A stretch of DNA of 64,000 bases from Arthrobacter sp. zg-Y769 (lineage in GTDB: Bacteria; Actinomycetota; Actinomycetes; Actinomycetales; Micrococcaceae). The notes under the pieces are model-generated. The model worked only from the letters and a program-made list of their open reading frames with translations. It searched no databases and was not told where the DNA came from. This document shows positions 26,645 to 34,976 of the stretch, piece by piece. The DNA lies in NCBI RefSeq assembly GCF_020907405.1, contig NZ_JAJJOE010000001.1, positions 16,683-80,682 of the forward strand, in the 5' to 3' direction. The first letter of the stretch is position 1; the number at the start of each line of letters is the position of its first letter. The translations under genes were made by a program, and so were the position numbers.

Positions 26645-28014
26645 CAGAGCGCCCCCATCAGGACCTTGTAGAACGCGATGCCCTCGCCGAACGTTTCGAT
26701 GCCAAGCCTCTCGTTGTCGGCATGGATGCTGGCCCGGTCCGCGGCACTCATCCGGAAGGGGGCGAAGCGGTACACCGCGTCGCAGATGGACGTGAAGCGC
26801 CGCGCATCGGTTCCGCCAAGCATGATGTACGGCACCGGGACGGCATCCGGGAAGCACGTCCGGATGGTTTCCTCCAGCAGGGCGAACTGGGCGTTGTCCG
26901 TCGCGGAGACCGGCGAGGGCTCGTTGCCCTCCACCACGCGCAGGCCCACCTGGGGATCCCGGATGATCGAACGCAGCCGGGCCACCGTAGAGGCCACCGT
27001 CTCCCCGACGGCGACCCGGATGTTGGCATTGGCCGTGGCACGCGTGGCGAGGACGTTGGACCCCTTGCTCCCCCGCAGCTGGGTCACCGCGACGGTGGTG
27101 CGGGTCATCGCGTTGGGTTCGCCGCCGAGCAGGCCGAACACCCGGGTCAGCGCGCCGCGCAGATGTGCCGCGTTGCCCAGCACCAGGCGCGGCAGCAGCG
27201 GCGCCGATCCGGAAAGCCGCTGGACCATTTCCACGCTTACATCCGGCAGCGACGCAGGGAAAGGACGACGGTCCAGACGGACGACGGCGCGGGCCCGCCC
27301 CGCCGGCGCCCCCATCCGATTCGGTGTGGAGGCGTGGCCGCCGGGATCGTCCACCGCCAGTTCGACGTCGAGGATGCCCTTTTCGGAGACGCCGACGACG
27401 GCGAGCGGAACGGTAACGAAGGGGAAGGCACCCGAGGCGACCGCTCCCCCTTCATCCAGCACCAGCCAGGGACGGATGCCGCGTTCCGCGAGCAGGGCAG
27501 CGGCAGCAGCAGCCGTGTCGCCGGCCGTTTCCTCATTGTTGCCGAAGGAGAAGTAGATGTCCCCCGCGGGTGCGAACCCCTCCGCGAGCAGCTGCTCGGC
27601 CGCCTCGAGCACGGCGGCCAGTGCGCCCTTGTCATCAAGGGCGCCGCGGCCTTCGATGGAGGTTTCCGTGACCGTGCCGGCGAACGGCGGGTAGTCCCAC
27701 CGGTCCGGATCCTCCACGGGGACCACGTCATAGTGGGCCATCAGCACCGCGGGCCCCCGTCCGGATGCTGTGCCGCCCGGCGTGCCGGGCCAGCGGTACA
27801 GCAATCCGAACCCGTTGACCCGCTCCAGCTGCAGGGCTGCGGAAACCCGCGGAAACAGTTCGGGCAGCGCAGCGATGAAGGCCTCGAACTGCTCCGTCTC
27901 CACTTCCTCCGGCACCCGCGAGGAGACGGTTCGGTAGGTCAGGAGCCGGGCAAGTTTCGGGGCGGCGGCGCGGCCCAGGGCAGCGGCGGATACGGCGGCG
28001 GGAGAGCTAAGCAT
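26644..28014 (-). CDS. M20 family metallopeptidase (carboxypeptidase-like)
   Basis: The 456-residue zinc peptidase has all M20 landmarks: LMAHYDVVPV (first metal His plus Asp), GRGALDDKGALAA (bridging Asp), FGNNEETAG (catalytic Glu and metal Glu), and a dimerisation insertion. The length and order resemble the M20 carboxypeptidase group that trims dipeptides or N-acyl amino acids. No signal peptide. TACACT lies six bases before the ATG, without SD, suggesting its own leaderless promoter inside the 28-bp gap after the Lrp gene. Confidence 0.87.
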   Translation of the reverse strand: MLSSPAAVSAAALGRAAAPKLARLLTYRTVSSRVPEEVETEQFEAFIAALPELFPRVSAALQLERVNGFGLLYRWPGTPGGTASGRGPAVLMAHYDVVPVEDPDRWDYPPFAGTVTETSIEGRGALDDKGALAAVLEAAEQLLAEGFAPAGDIYFSFGNNEETAGDTAAAAAALLAERGIRPWLVLDEGGAVASGAFPFVTVPLAVVGVSEKGILDVELAVDDPGGHASTPNRMGAPAGRARAVVRLDRRPFPASLPDVSVEMVQRLSGSAPLLPRLVLGNAAHLRGALTRVFGLLGGEPNAMTRTTVAVTQLRGSKGSNVLATRATANANIRVAVGETVASTVARLRSIIRDPQVGLRVVEGNEPSPVSATDNAQFALLEETIRTCFPDAVPVPYIMLGGTDARRFTSICDAVYRFAPFRMSAADRASIHADNERLGIETFGEGIAFYKVLMGAL

Positions 28015-28042
28015 GGGCCGAGTGTAGCGGGTGTGCCGCCCA

Positions 28043-28519
28043 TCACATGCCGGCGTCCGCGGCGGCGTTCAGCAGCGGCAGCATCCGTCCCTGGAAGTGT
28101 GTGTTCAGCACAATCACCGAAGAGGTCCGCAGGACGGTGTTGGTGGCTACGATTGCGTCGATCACCCGCTGCAGGTCCGAATTGGACCGCGCGGCGACCC
28201 GGGCCAGCAGGTCGCTCTCACCGGAGACGGTATGCACCTCCTGGATTTCCGGAATCCGGGACAGCGCCGAGACCACTGCGTCATGGCCCGTATCCTGCCG
28301 GATGGTGAGCGAGCAATAGGCGACGACGTCGTACCCCAGGGCCTCGGCGTCGATCCGCGGACCCCACCCGGCAATCACTCCGGTCTCCTGCATCCGGTCC
28401 AGGCGCGCCTGGACGGTGGCCCGGGCAACGGCGAGCCGGCGCGAGGCCTCCAGCACCGACATCCGGGGGTTGTCGGTGAACAGTGTGACGATACGGGCAT
28501 CCAGCGCATCCGTGGGCAT
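28043..28519 (-). CDS. Lrp/AsnC family transcriptional regulator
   Basis: 158 residues: N-terminal helix-turn-helix (MSVLEASRRLAVARATVQAR, about 19-38) and C-terminal RAM/ligand domain containing IPEIQEVHTVSGESDLLARV. Family members bind amino acids and control amino acid uptake or breakdown. ATG 28519 has SD AAAGGA. It is divergent from an amino acid permease and leads the peptidase-MFS genes, a logical unit for peptide and amino acid turnover. Confidence 0.88.
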   Translation of the reverse strand: MPTDALDARIVTLFTDNPRMSVLEASRRLAVARATVQARLDRMQETGVIAGWGPRIDAEALGYDVVAYCSLTIRQDTGHDAVVSALSRIPEIQEVHTVSGESDLLARVAARSNSDLQRVIDAIVATNTVLRTSSVIVLNTHFQGRMLPLLNAAADAGM

Positions 28520-28549
28520 GGGGTCCTTTCCGGGACGAGGCACAGGCAG

Positions 28550-28564
28550 TGCACAAATTGTATA
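28550..28564. promoter_or_regulatory. AT-rich candidate Lrp site / promoter
   Basis: TGCACAAATTGTATA in the intergenic region between lrp and the permease contains, on the minus strand, the -10-like TACAAT (28557-28562). Its position and near-symmetry fit autoregulation by the Lrp protein. The site definition is tentative. Confidence 0.35.
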
Positions 28565-28704
28565 GGCAGCAAGGCTGCAGGGCGGACGGGAGGACACACA
28601 GACCGGCCTTAAGATGGAATCCGGTGTACAGTTCCGCAGCGGCATCCCTGCCCGCAGGCGGCGGCACCGGCAGCCAATCCGTTCGTTCTAAGGCCTCCCC
28701 CGTT

Positions 28705-30132
28705 ATGCCCAGTTCCGCCCGCCCGTCCAGCACTGATACTGCACTTCCGGCCGGGGAACCGTCCGGAGCGCGGAAGATGCAGCCGAGGCACCTTGTCCTG
28801 ATGAGCCTCGGCAGTGCCATCGGCACCGGCCTTTTCGTCGGGTCCGGTGAAGGCATCGCAGCGGCCGGTCCCGCGGTGCTGATCTCCTTCCTGATTGCCG
28901 GAACCATGGTGATTCTCATCATGCGCATGATGGGCGAGATGGCGGCAGCCGACCCCAGCAGCGGCGCGTTCTCCGTGTACGCGGAAAAGGCCCTGGGGCG
29001 GACGGCGGGCACCACCGTCGGGTGGATGTGGTGGTTCCAGATTGTGATCGTGATAGCTGCGGAGGCCACGGCGGCTGCGGCCATCGTCGCCTCGCTGGTC
29101 CCCGGCGTCGAGCAGTGGATGCTGGCACTGGCGTTCATCATCGTGTTCACGGCCGTCAACCTGGCCGGGGCAGCCAGCCTGGGTGAATTCGAGTACTGGT
29201 TCGCCATCCTGAAGGTGGCGGCAATCATCATCTTCCTGGCGGTGGGCGTCGCCTTTGTGGCCGGACTGCTTCCCGGCGTCCCGTCACCGGGAACCTCCAA
29301 CCTCTTCGGCAACGGCGGCTTTATGCCCAACGGGCTGACCGGCGTCGCCTCGGGACTGCTGCTGGTGGTCTTCGCCTTCGGCGGCACCGAGATCATCACC
29401 ATCGCCGCGGCGGACACGGAAGAGCCGTCCAAGAACATTGCCGGGGCCATCAACTCGGTGATCTGGCGGATCCTCGTCTTCTACATCGGTTCGGTGCTGG
29501 TGATGGTCACGGTGCTGCCCTGGGACAGTGAAGCACTGAGCACCGGGCCTTTCGTGGCCGTCCTGCACGCAGCGAAGGTGCCCGGCGCGGACACCGTCAT
29601 GGCGGTCGTGATCGTCATTGCCCTGCTGTCCGCGATGAACGCCAACCTGTACGGCGCCTCCCGGATGATCTATTCCCTGGGCGAGCGCGGCCGGGCACCG
29701 GCAGCCCTGGGCCGGCTCGGCTCCGGCGGGGTGCCGCGGCGGGCGGTGCTGGCCTCGGTGGTGTTCGGCTTCATTGCCGTGGTGCTGAACTACCTCTACC
29801 CCGAGACCGTGCTGATGATCCTGCTCAACACCGTCGGGTCCACCTGCCTGGTGGTCTGGGGCATCTCCATCGTTTCCCAGATCATCCTGCGTAAGCGCGC
29901 GGAGGCCGCCGGCGTCGAACTCACGTTCAAAATGTGGGCTTTCCCCTGGCTCTCCTACTTCGCGCTGGCGCTGCTGGCGGGCATCGTGGTCCTGGGCTTC
30001 TTCGACCCGGACGTCCGCGTCCAGCTGCTGGCGACGGCGGCCCTCAGCACCGTGCTGGTGCTGCTGGCCTGGTCCTTCGAGCGGCGCAGCGCCGCGAAGG
30101 CCCGCACGGCACCCGCGGACCCGTCGGAATAG
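28705..30132 (+). CDS. Amino acid permease (APC superfamily)
   Basis: 475 residues with about 12 membrane helices. Helix 1 carries the unwound substrate-binding motif GSAIGTGLFVGSGEGIAAAGP; ISFLIAGTMVILIMRMMGEMA follows (first 20 given in part), and FAFGGTEIITIAAADTEEP is the helix 6 region. Uptake of amino acids by sodium or proton symport is the family role; closest in look to the GabP/AnsP group. The ATG at 28705 lacks a good SD; a later ATG at 28777 (MQPRHLVLMS) is possible. Confidence 0.85.
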   Translation: MPSSARPSSTDTALPAGEPSGARKMQPRHLVLMSLGSAIGTGLFVGSGEGIAAAGPAVLISFLIAGTMVILIMRMMGEMAAADPSSGAFSVYAEKALGRTAGTTVGWMWWFQIVIVIAAEATAAAAIVASLVPGVEQWMLALAFIIVFTAVNLAGAASLGEFEYWFAILKVAAIIIFLAVGVAFVAGLLPGVPSPGTSNLFGNGGFMPNGLTGVASGLLLVVFAFGGTEIITIAAADTEEPSKNIAGAINSVIWRILVFYIGSVLVMVTVLPWDSEALSTGPFVAVLHAAKVPGADTVMAVVIVIALLSAMNANLYGASRMIYSLGERGRAPAALGRLGSGGVPRRAVLASVVFGFIAVVLNYLYPETVLMILLNTVGSTCLVVWGISIVSQIILRKRAEAAGVELTFKMWAFPWLSYFALALLAGIVVLGFFDPDVRVQLLATAALSTVLVLLAWSFERRSAAKARTAPADPSE

Positions 30133-30141
30133 GCCGGCCCG

Positions 30142-30158
30142 CTCCGGATAGACCGGAG
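30142..30158 (+). terminator. Weak hairpin after the permease
   Basis: CTCCGG and CCGGAG flank a 5-base loop, ten bases after the stop codon. There is no U-tract. Confidence 0.35.
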
Positions 30159-30200
30159 AGGCCGGATAGGCAAACTGCCAAGGCCAGTTAGGGACTGAAC

Positions 30201-30223
30201 GACACATTTGTACAGAATGTGTC
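30201..30223. promoter_or_regulatory. Perfect palindrome upstream of the 2-oxoacid dehydrogenase operon
   Basis: GACACATT and AATGTGTC are exact complements separated by TGTACAG. The site lies about 40 bp before the -10-like TAGGTT (30263-30268) of the first gene. Dimeric repressor or activator binding is likely; the regulator is not identified, though the nearby Lrp protein is a candidate. Confidence 0.55.
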
Positions 30224-30275
30224 ATGTTTCGCGGGCTGTTTGCCCACTGTGGCGGAAGCCACTAGGTTTCGGACT

Positions 30276-31295
30276 ATGGACAATAACCTGCAACCTGCGG
30301 CCCTGCCGGCGGAGGAACTCCGCCGGCTCTACCGTCTGGTGACCGCCGTCCGGCAGTTGGACCTCGCCGCGATCGCCTGGCAGCGCCAGGGCATCATTCC
30401 CGGCTACGCCCCGGAACTGGGCCAGGAAGCCGCCCAGGTGGGCAGCGCCTTCGCCATGGATCCCAAACATGACTTCGTGTTCCCCACGTACCGGGAAATG
30501 GGTGTGGCACTGACAATGGGCGTGGACATGACCGCCTACATGTCCACCCATAAGGCCAGCTGGCACGGCGGCCTCTACGATCCGGTGCAGACCCGGCTCG
30601 CCCCCATCCAGGCAGTGGTCGGCGGATCCGTGCTGCATGCCGTGGGCTGGGCGCACGGGCAGACCCTGGCCGGGAACCCCGGCGTGGCCCTGACCTACTT
30701 CGGCGACGGCGCCAGCTCCCAGGGCGATGTCCATGAAGCAATGAACTTCGCCGGGGTCCTGAAGGCACCGGTCATCTTCTTCGTCCAGAACAACGGCTGG
30801 GCCATTTCGCTGCCCACCGAGGCCCAGGTGGCCGGCGGCACCGTCGCCGCCCGTGCGGCCGGATACGGAATGAAGGAAATCACCGTCGACGGCAACGACG
30901 CCGCCGCCGTCGTCCTCGCCACGCGCGAGGCCGCCGCGCACGCCCGCGCCGGACACGGACCGGTGCTGATCGAGGCCATGACCTACCGCCGCGGCCCGCA
31001 CTCCACCAGCGACGACCCCGGCAGGTACCGGACCCTGGCGGAGGAACGGCGCGACGAAGGGGCAGACCCTGTGCGGCTGCTCGCAGACCGGCTCGTGGCG
31101 GAAGGCATCGCGGACTCCGCGTTCCTGGACGCTGCACTGCAGGACGCCAATGCCAACGCGGACCGCGTCCGCGAGGGGGTCATGGCACTCGGCCCGCGCC
31201 CCGGATCCGAAATGTTCGACTTCGTTTTTGCCGAGCCCACCGAAGCGCTTAAAGCCCAGGCCCGTGCCTGGCGGGAGGAATCCGAACATGTCTGA
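30276..31295 (+). CDS. 2-oxoacid dehydrogenase E1 component, alpha subunit
   Basis: 339 residues. The thiamine-diphosphate motif is GDGASSQGDVHEAMNF through QNNGWAIS, and the phosphorylation-loop type sequence RRGPHSTSDDP is present. With E1beta it decarboxylates a 2-keto acid and transfers the acyl group to a lipoyl domain. Pyruvate, branched-chain keto acids or acetoin are possible substrates; the downstream lipoyl plus hydrolase pair argues for an acetoin-dehydrogenase-like complex. No SD; TAGGTT is seven bases before the ATG, so probably leaderless. It overlaps the E1beta start by eight bases. Confidence 0.87.
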   Translation: MDNNLQPAALPAEELRRLYRLVTAVRQLDLAAIAWQRQGIIPGYAPELGQEAAQVGSAFAMDPKHDFVFPTYREMGVALTMGVDMTAYMSTHKASWHGGLYDPVQTRLAPIQAVVGGSVLHAVGWAHGQTLAGNPGVALTYFGDGASSQGDVHEAMNFAGVLKAPVIFFVQNNGWAISLPTEAQVAGGTVAARAAGYGMKEITVDGNDAAAVVLATREAAAHARAGHGPVLIEAMTYRRGPHSTSDDPGRYRTLAEERRDEGADPVRLLADRLVAEGIADSAFLDAALQDANANADRVREGVMALGPRPGSEMFDFVFAEPTEALKAQARAWREESEHV

Positions 31296-32394
31296 GCAGC
31301 CAAGCGGCGCCGTCGCGTCCTCCGATCTGGAAGCCGCTGCCCGGAACACCGAGCAGACCGCCGCACAGGAACAGTCATCTCCGGCCCCGTCCCCGGAAGA
31401 CGGTGCAGGCCGGATGGAAAACCTCTCGATGCAGGCGGCCCTGAACCGGGCCCTGGCCGAAACACTGGCGGAGGATCCGCGGGCAGTGGTCCTAGGTGAG
31501 GACGTCGGGCGGCTCGGCGGCGTCTTCCGCATCACGGACGGCCTGCAGGAGCGCTTCGGCGCCGACCGCGTTTTCGATACCCCGCTGGCGGAATCCGGCA
31601 TCCTGGGCATGTCCGTAGGGCTGGCCATGGCCGGCTTCCATCCGATCCCCGAGGTGCAGTTTGACGGCTTCGCGTATCCGGCGGTGAACCAGATAGTCAC
31701 CCAGCTGGCCCGGATGAATTACCGCAGCCGCGGCACCATGCCCATGCCGGTAACCCTGCGGGTACCCAGCTTCGGCGGCATCCGTGCCCCCGAACACCAC
31801 GGCGAGTCGCTGGAAGCGCTCTTCGCCCATGTGCCGGGGCTGAAGGTGGTTTCCCCGTCCAGCCCGCACGAGGCCTACCATCTGCTGAAGCATGCCGTCG
31901 CCGTTCCGGACCCGGTGATCTTCATGGAACCGAAGTCCCGCTACTGGCAGAAGGGCGACGTGTTCCCGGACGATGCCGGCCCCCTGCAGGGTGCCAAGGT
32001 GGTCCGTCCGGGCAGGCACGTCACCCTGGTGGCGTGGGGCGCCATGGTGGCCCGCTGCCTGCAGGTGGCCGAGCTGGCCGCCGAGGACGGCATCGAGGTG
32101 GAGGTCCTGGACCTGCGCTGGCTCAAGCCGATCGACGCCGAGGGGCTGGCTGCCTCCGTCGCCCGGACCCGGCGCGCCGTCGTCGTCCACGAAGCACCGC
32201 TTACCTCCGGGCTGGGCGCCGAAGTGGCCGCACTGATTACGGAGCGCTGCTTCGACACCCTGCGTGCGCCGGTTGGGCGGGTCACGGGATTCGACGTACC
32301 GTATCCCTCAGGCGACCTTGAAGACGAATACATCCCGAACATCGACCGCATCCTGTTCGGGATCCAGCGAGTATTGGAGTACCGGCGTGGCTGA
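31288..32394 (+). CDS. 2-oxoacid dehydrogenase E1 component, beta subunit
   Basis: 368 residues. A disordered Ala/Ser/Glu-rich N-terminus of about 42 residues precedes the transketolase fold (MENLSMQAALNRALAETLAE). The conserved Glu of the cofactor site is in VVLGEDVGRLGGVF, and VRVPSFGGIRAPEHHGESLE-like and FMEPKSRYW segments are typical. ATG 31288 has SD GGGAGGAA. The long N-terminal extension is unusual and might dock the separate lipoyl protein; that is conjecture. Confidence 0.87.
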   Translation: MSEQPSGAVASSDLEAAARNTEQTAAQEQSSPAPSPEDGAGRMENLSMQAALNRALAETLAEDPRAVVLGEDVGRLGGVFRITDGLQERFGADRVFDTPLAESGILGMSVGLAMAGFHPIPEVQFDGFAYPAVNQIVTQLARMNYRSRGTMPMPVTLRVPSFGGIRAPEHHGESLEALFAHVPGLKVVSPSSPHEAYHLLKHAVAVPDPVIFMEPKSRYWQKGDVFPDDAGPLQGAKVVRPGRHVTLVAWGAMVARCLQVAELAAEDGIEVEVLDLRWLKPIDAEGLAASVARTRRAVVVHEAPLTSGLGAEVAALITERCFDTLRAPVGRVTGFDVPYPSGDLEDEYIPNIDRILFGIQRVLEYRRG

Positions 32395-32716
32395 AATCCC
32401 CTTCCCCCTTCCTGACCTCGGCGAAGGCCTGATCGAAGCCACAGTGCTGGAATGGCTGGTGGCCGAGGGCGACCAGGTGGAACGCAACCAGCCGCTCGTG
32501 GAGGTGGAAACCACCAAATCAGCGGTGGAACTGCCCTCCCCGCAGGCCGGACGCGTGGCCCGCACCTACGGCGAGCCGGGTGAAACGATCAATGTGGGCG
32601 AACCGCTCATCGTCTTCGAGGTTCCGGACAACACCGCCGGCATCGTGGGCACCGTGCCGCAGGAGGCACCGGCCCGCCGCCGGGTCCGCCTCACTGCCGT
32701 GCCGGACGAGGACTAG
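32387..32716 (+). CDS. Stand-alone lipoyl-domain protein (E2 fragment)
   Basis: 109 residues forming one lipoyl domain (residues 3-80) with lipoylation Lys44 in EVETTKSAVELPSP. The usual E1/E3-binding and catalytic acyltransferase domains of E2 are absent. The tail is Pro/Arg-rich. GTG start overlaps the E1beta end. The TAG stop at 32714-32716 is followed, in the same frame and after one codon, by the GTG of the hydrolase gene. Acetoin dehydrogenase AcoC proteins are single chains of lipoyl domain plus alpha/beta hydrolase, so this looks like a split AcoC-type E2. Confidence 0.85.
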   Translation: MAEIPFPLPDLGEGLIEATVLEWLVAEGDQVERNQPLVEVETTKSAVELPSPQAGRVARTYGEPGETINVGEPLIVFEVPDNTAGIVGTVPQEAPARRRVRLTAVPDED

Positions 32717-32719
32717 GCT

Positions 32720-33529
32720 GTGGCCGATTACGGTTCCCTGGTGGAAGGCACCGACCCCCGCCTGTCAGTGGAGGTCATTAATCCCGCCGACGGGGCGGGG
32801 GGCACGACGGCGCTGCGTCCCGTACTCCTGCTGCACGGCTTTGCCTCGAGTTCGCAGCTGAACTGGCACGACTCGGGCTGGATTACCGCGCTGACCGCTG
32901 CAGGCCGCAGGGTCATCACCGTTGACCTGCCCGGCCACGGCGGCAGTGCAGCCCCGGCGGACCTTGACTCCTACCGTCCGAGCCGTATCCGCGCGGATCT
33001 GCTGCAGGTGCTCCAGGACTCCGGCGTCGTCCCGCTGGCCGACGGCGACCAGGCCAGCGGACTGGACGTTGTGGGGTACTCCCTTGGTTCCCGTCTCGCC
33101 TGGGAATTCGGCGCCACCCAGCCCGAGCTCGTGCACCGCATGGTGCTGGGCGGTCCCGGAAGCGGGGACCCGCTGGCGGACTTCGATCTCGACGCGGCCC
33201 GGGCGGCCGCGGCCGGCGGGGCACCGGTGGAGGATGCCCGTACGGCTGAGCTGCTGCGGATGGCCCAACTGGTCCCCGGGAATGACCTGGCCGCCCTGTT
33301 CCGGATGATCGAAGCCATCAAGGAGGAACCCTTCTCCCCCGAGGCGGCAGTTCCGTCCATGCCGCTGCTCCTGGTTGCCGGGGAACGCGATGACCTTGCG
33401 GCGACGGCACCCGAACTGGCTGCCCTCAGCGGACTGTCCGGGCTGGTGGTGCTTCCGGCCCGCACCCATACCAACGCGGTGACGTCGCGGGCGTTCAAAA
33501 ACGCTGCACTGGAATTCCTGGCGGGCTGA
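32720..33529 (+). CDS. Alpha/beta-fold hydrolase, in frame with the lipoyl gene
   Basis: 269 residues with oxyanion motif LLLHGFASS (37-45), nucleophile elbow GYSLGS (Ser121), an acidic residue in GERDDLA (Asp224/225) and His250 near the end, so the triad seems intact. In AcoC proteins such a domain stands in for the acyltransferase. The gene starts with GTG three bases after the lipoyl stop and has no clear SD of its own, suggesting translational coupling. A free-standing esterase role is the alternative. Confidence 0.82.
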   Translation: MADYGSLVEGTDPRLSVEVINPADGAGGTTALRPVLLLHGFASSSQLNWHDSGWITALTAAGRRVITVDLPGHGGSAAPADLDSYRPSRIRADLLQVLQDSGVVPLADGDQASGLDVVGYSLGSRLAWEFGATQPELVHRMVLGGPGSGDPLADFDLDAARAAAAGGAPVEDARTAELLRMAQLVPGNDLAALFRMIEAIKEEPFSPEAAVPSMPLLLVAGERDDLAATAPELAALSGLSGLVVLPARTHTNAVTSRAFKNAALEFLAG

Positions 33530-33691
33530 CCCTCCGGATAACAGCTTGGTCACAGCCGCGGGTTACTCCCGTCAGCAGGCGTGCCTGAACGCTAAGATGG
33601 AACGGGTAGTGGGCTAGCCTGGGATTAATCAGCCTACTGATTGTCTCGACTGGATTCCCGCTTCATCTTTGACCCTCAAGGGAGGACACCC

Positions 33692-34663
33692 GTGGATGTA
33701 CTCCTGGGCCACCGATACCGCACCACCGAGCTCATAGGGTCCGGCGGTGCCGCTGCGGTGTACCGGGCGGTCGATGAAAACCTTGGACGGGAAGTAGCCG
33801 TCAAGCTCTTCAGCGCCGGGATCCGCGAGGATGACGAGACCCGCCGGCAGCAGACCGAGATGCAGCTGCTGGCAACGCTGAACCACCCCGGCCTGGTCAC
33901 CCTGCTGGACGCCGGAGTCAACGTTGACGATGACGGCCGCAGCTCCAGCTACCTGGTGATGGAGCTGGTGGACGGACCGGACCTGCGCGGGAAGCTCAAG
34001 GACGGTCCGCTCTCCTCCTCCGCAACCGCAGCGCTGGGTGCTGATCTGGCCGACGCGTTGAATTACGTGCACAGCAACGGTGTAATCCACCGGGACGTCA
34101 AACCTGCGAATATCCTGCTGTTCCCGCAGGAGGACATGGATACCCGCCTGTACCCGCGCCTTACGGACTTCGGGATTGCCCGGATGGTCGAGGCCACCGT
34201 GGCGACAGCCAGCGGTGCCACCATCGGAACGGCAAACTACCTGAGCCCTGAACAGGCCCAGGGTGCTGCCGTGGATCCACGCACGGATGTCTACTCCCTG
34301 GGACTGGTGCTCCTGGAGTGCCTCACCGGTGAAAAGGCCTTCCCGGGCCCGATTGTGGAATCGGCCGTGGCACGGCTGCTCCGCGACCCCGAGATTCCCG
34401 AGCGGGTGGGGCCGGCCTGGACGGACATCCTGCGTGCCATGACGGCCCGGCTGGTGGACGCGCGCCCCGAGGTCCACGAAGTGGCTGTGGCGCTTCGTTC
34501 CCTGGCTTCCGAAGCCATGGTGCTGGACGGCCCGGGGACGGCTCCGTCGCCGGGCAGCGCCGCGTTCGGTGATCCGGACACCGGCGAATCCGCCACCGGC
34601 GGCGTCACCACCGGCAACATCTACATTCCGGCGCCGCCGCTGCATGCTCCCAGCCTGGGGTAG
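33692..34663 (+). CDS. Soluble serine/threonine protein kinase (PknB family)
   Basis: 323 residues. Glycine loop GSGGAAAVYRAV, catalytic Lys38 (VAVKLF), HRDVKPANI (Asp135), DFGIAR (159-164), activation segment GTANYLSPEQ. No transmembrane or PASTA segment follows, so it should be cytoplasmic; the C-terminal ~45 residues are Gly/Pro-rich. GTG at 33692 has SD GGGAGGA; a TTG at 33641 gives a less likely longer form. TAAGAT at 33593-33598 may be part of its promoter. No partner phosphatase is nearby. Confidence 0.9.
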   Translation: MDVLLGHRYRTTELIGSGGAAAVYRAVDENLGREVAVKLFSAGIREDDETRRQQTEMQLLATLNHPGLVTLLDAGVNVDDDGRSSSYLVMELVDGPDLRGKLKDGPLSSSATAALGADLADALNYVHSNGVIHRDVKPANILLFPQEDMDTRLYPRLTDFGIARMVEATVATASGATIGTANYLSPEQAQGAAVDPRTDVYSLGLVLLECLTGEKAFPGPIVESAVARLLRDPEIPERVGPAWTDILRAMTARLVDARPEVHEVAVALRSLASEAMVLDGPGTAPSPGSAAFGDPDTGESATGGVTTGNIYIPAPPLHAPSLG

Positions 34664-34681
34664 GCGCTCCTCCGAAAACAA

Positions 34682-34715
34682 AAAAAGGATCGGTCCCGCA
34701 GGACCGATCCTTTTT
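34682..34715. terminator. Bidirectional terminator after the kinase
   Basis: AAAAAGGATCGGTCC and GGACCGATCCTTTTT form a perfect 15-bp stem with loop CGCA and have A- and T-runs at the two ends. It serves the kinase gene and the convergent small acidic gene. Confidence 0.93.
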
Positions 34716-34732
34716 GTTAAGTGGAGAGAAGG

Positions 34733-34897
34733 CTACTTGCCGTCGTCGGCCGCTTCATCCTCTTCGGGTTCAAAGTTCGAGGCCTCTTCGGTGCTTGCGG
34801 CCGCAATACCGTCCTCGCTCTGGGGGATGGTGCCATCGGGTCCCTGACCAGTCTTCGACTGATCGCCCTGACCGGCATCCTTGTCACTGTTTCCCAT
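34733..34897 (-). CDS. Small acidic protein (54 aa)
   Basis: The frame starts MGNSDKDAGQGDQSKTGQGP and ends EEDEAADDGK. It is rich in Asp, Glu, Gly, Gln and Ser with almost no hydrophobic residues, so it is probably intrinsically disordered. A strong SD (AAAGGAG) lies about seven bases before the ATG, and a perfect terminator follows the stop, which supports a real gene. No family is recognised. Hydrophilin-like stress protection would fit the composition but is a guess. Confidence 0.72.
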   Translation of the reverse strand: MGNSDKDAGQGDQSKTGQGPDGTIPQSEDGIAAASTEEASNFEPEEDEAADDGK

Positions 34898-34976
34898 GGT
34901 GATTCTCCTTTGTCATGCTCTGGCCTGCTTATTCGATACTAGGCCACCCGTGGCCCAGCCAACACCTGCAAGCCGT

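Noticed and set aside
32714..32716. TAG read as pyrrolysine or as a recoding site
   Set aside because: No pyrrolysine genes are seen and this clade is not known to recode TAG; readthrough is kept only as a testable option in the findings.
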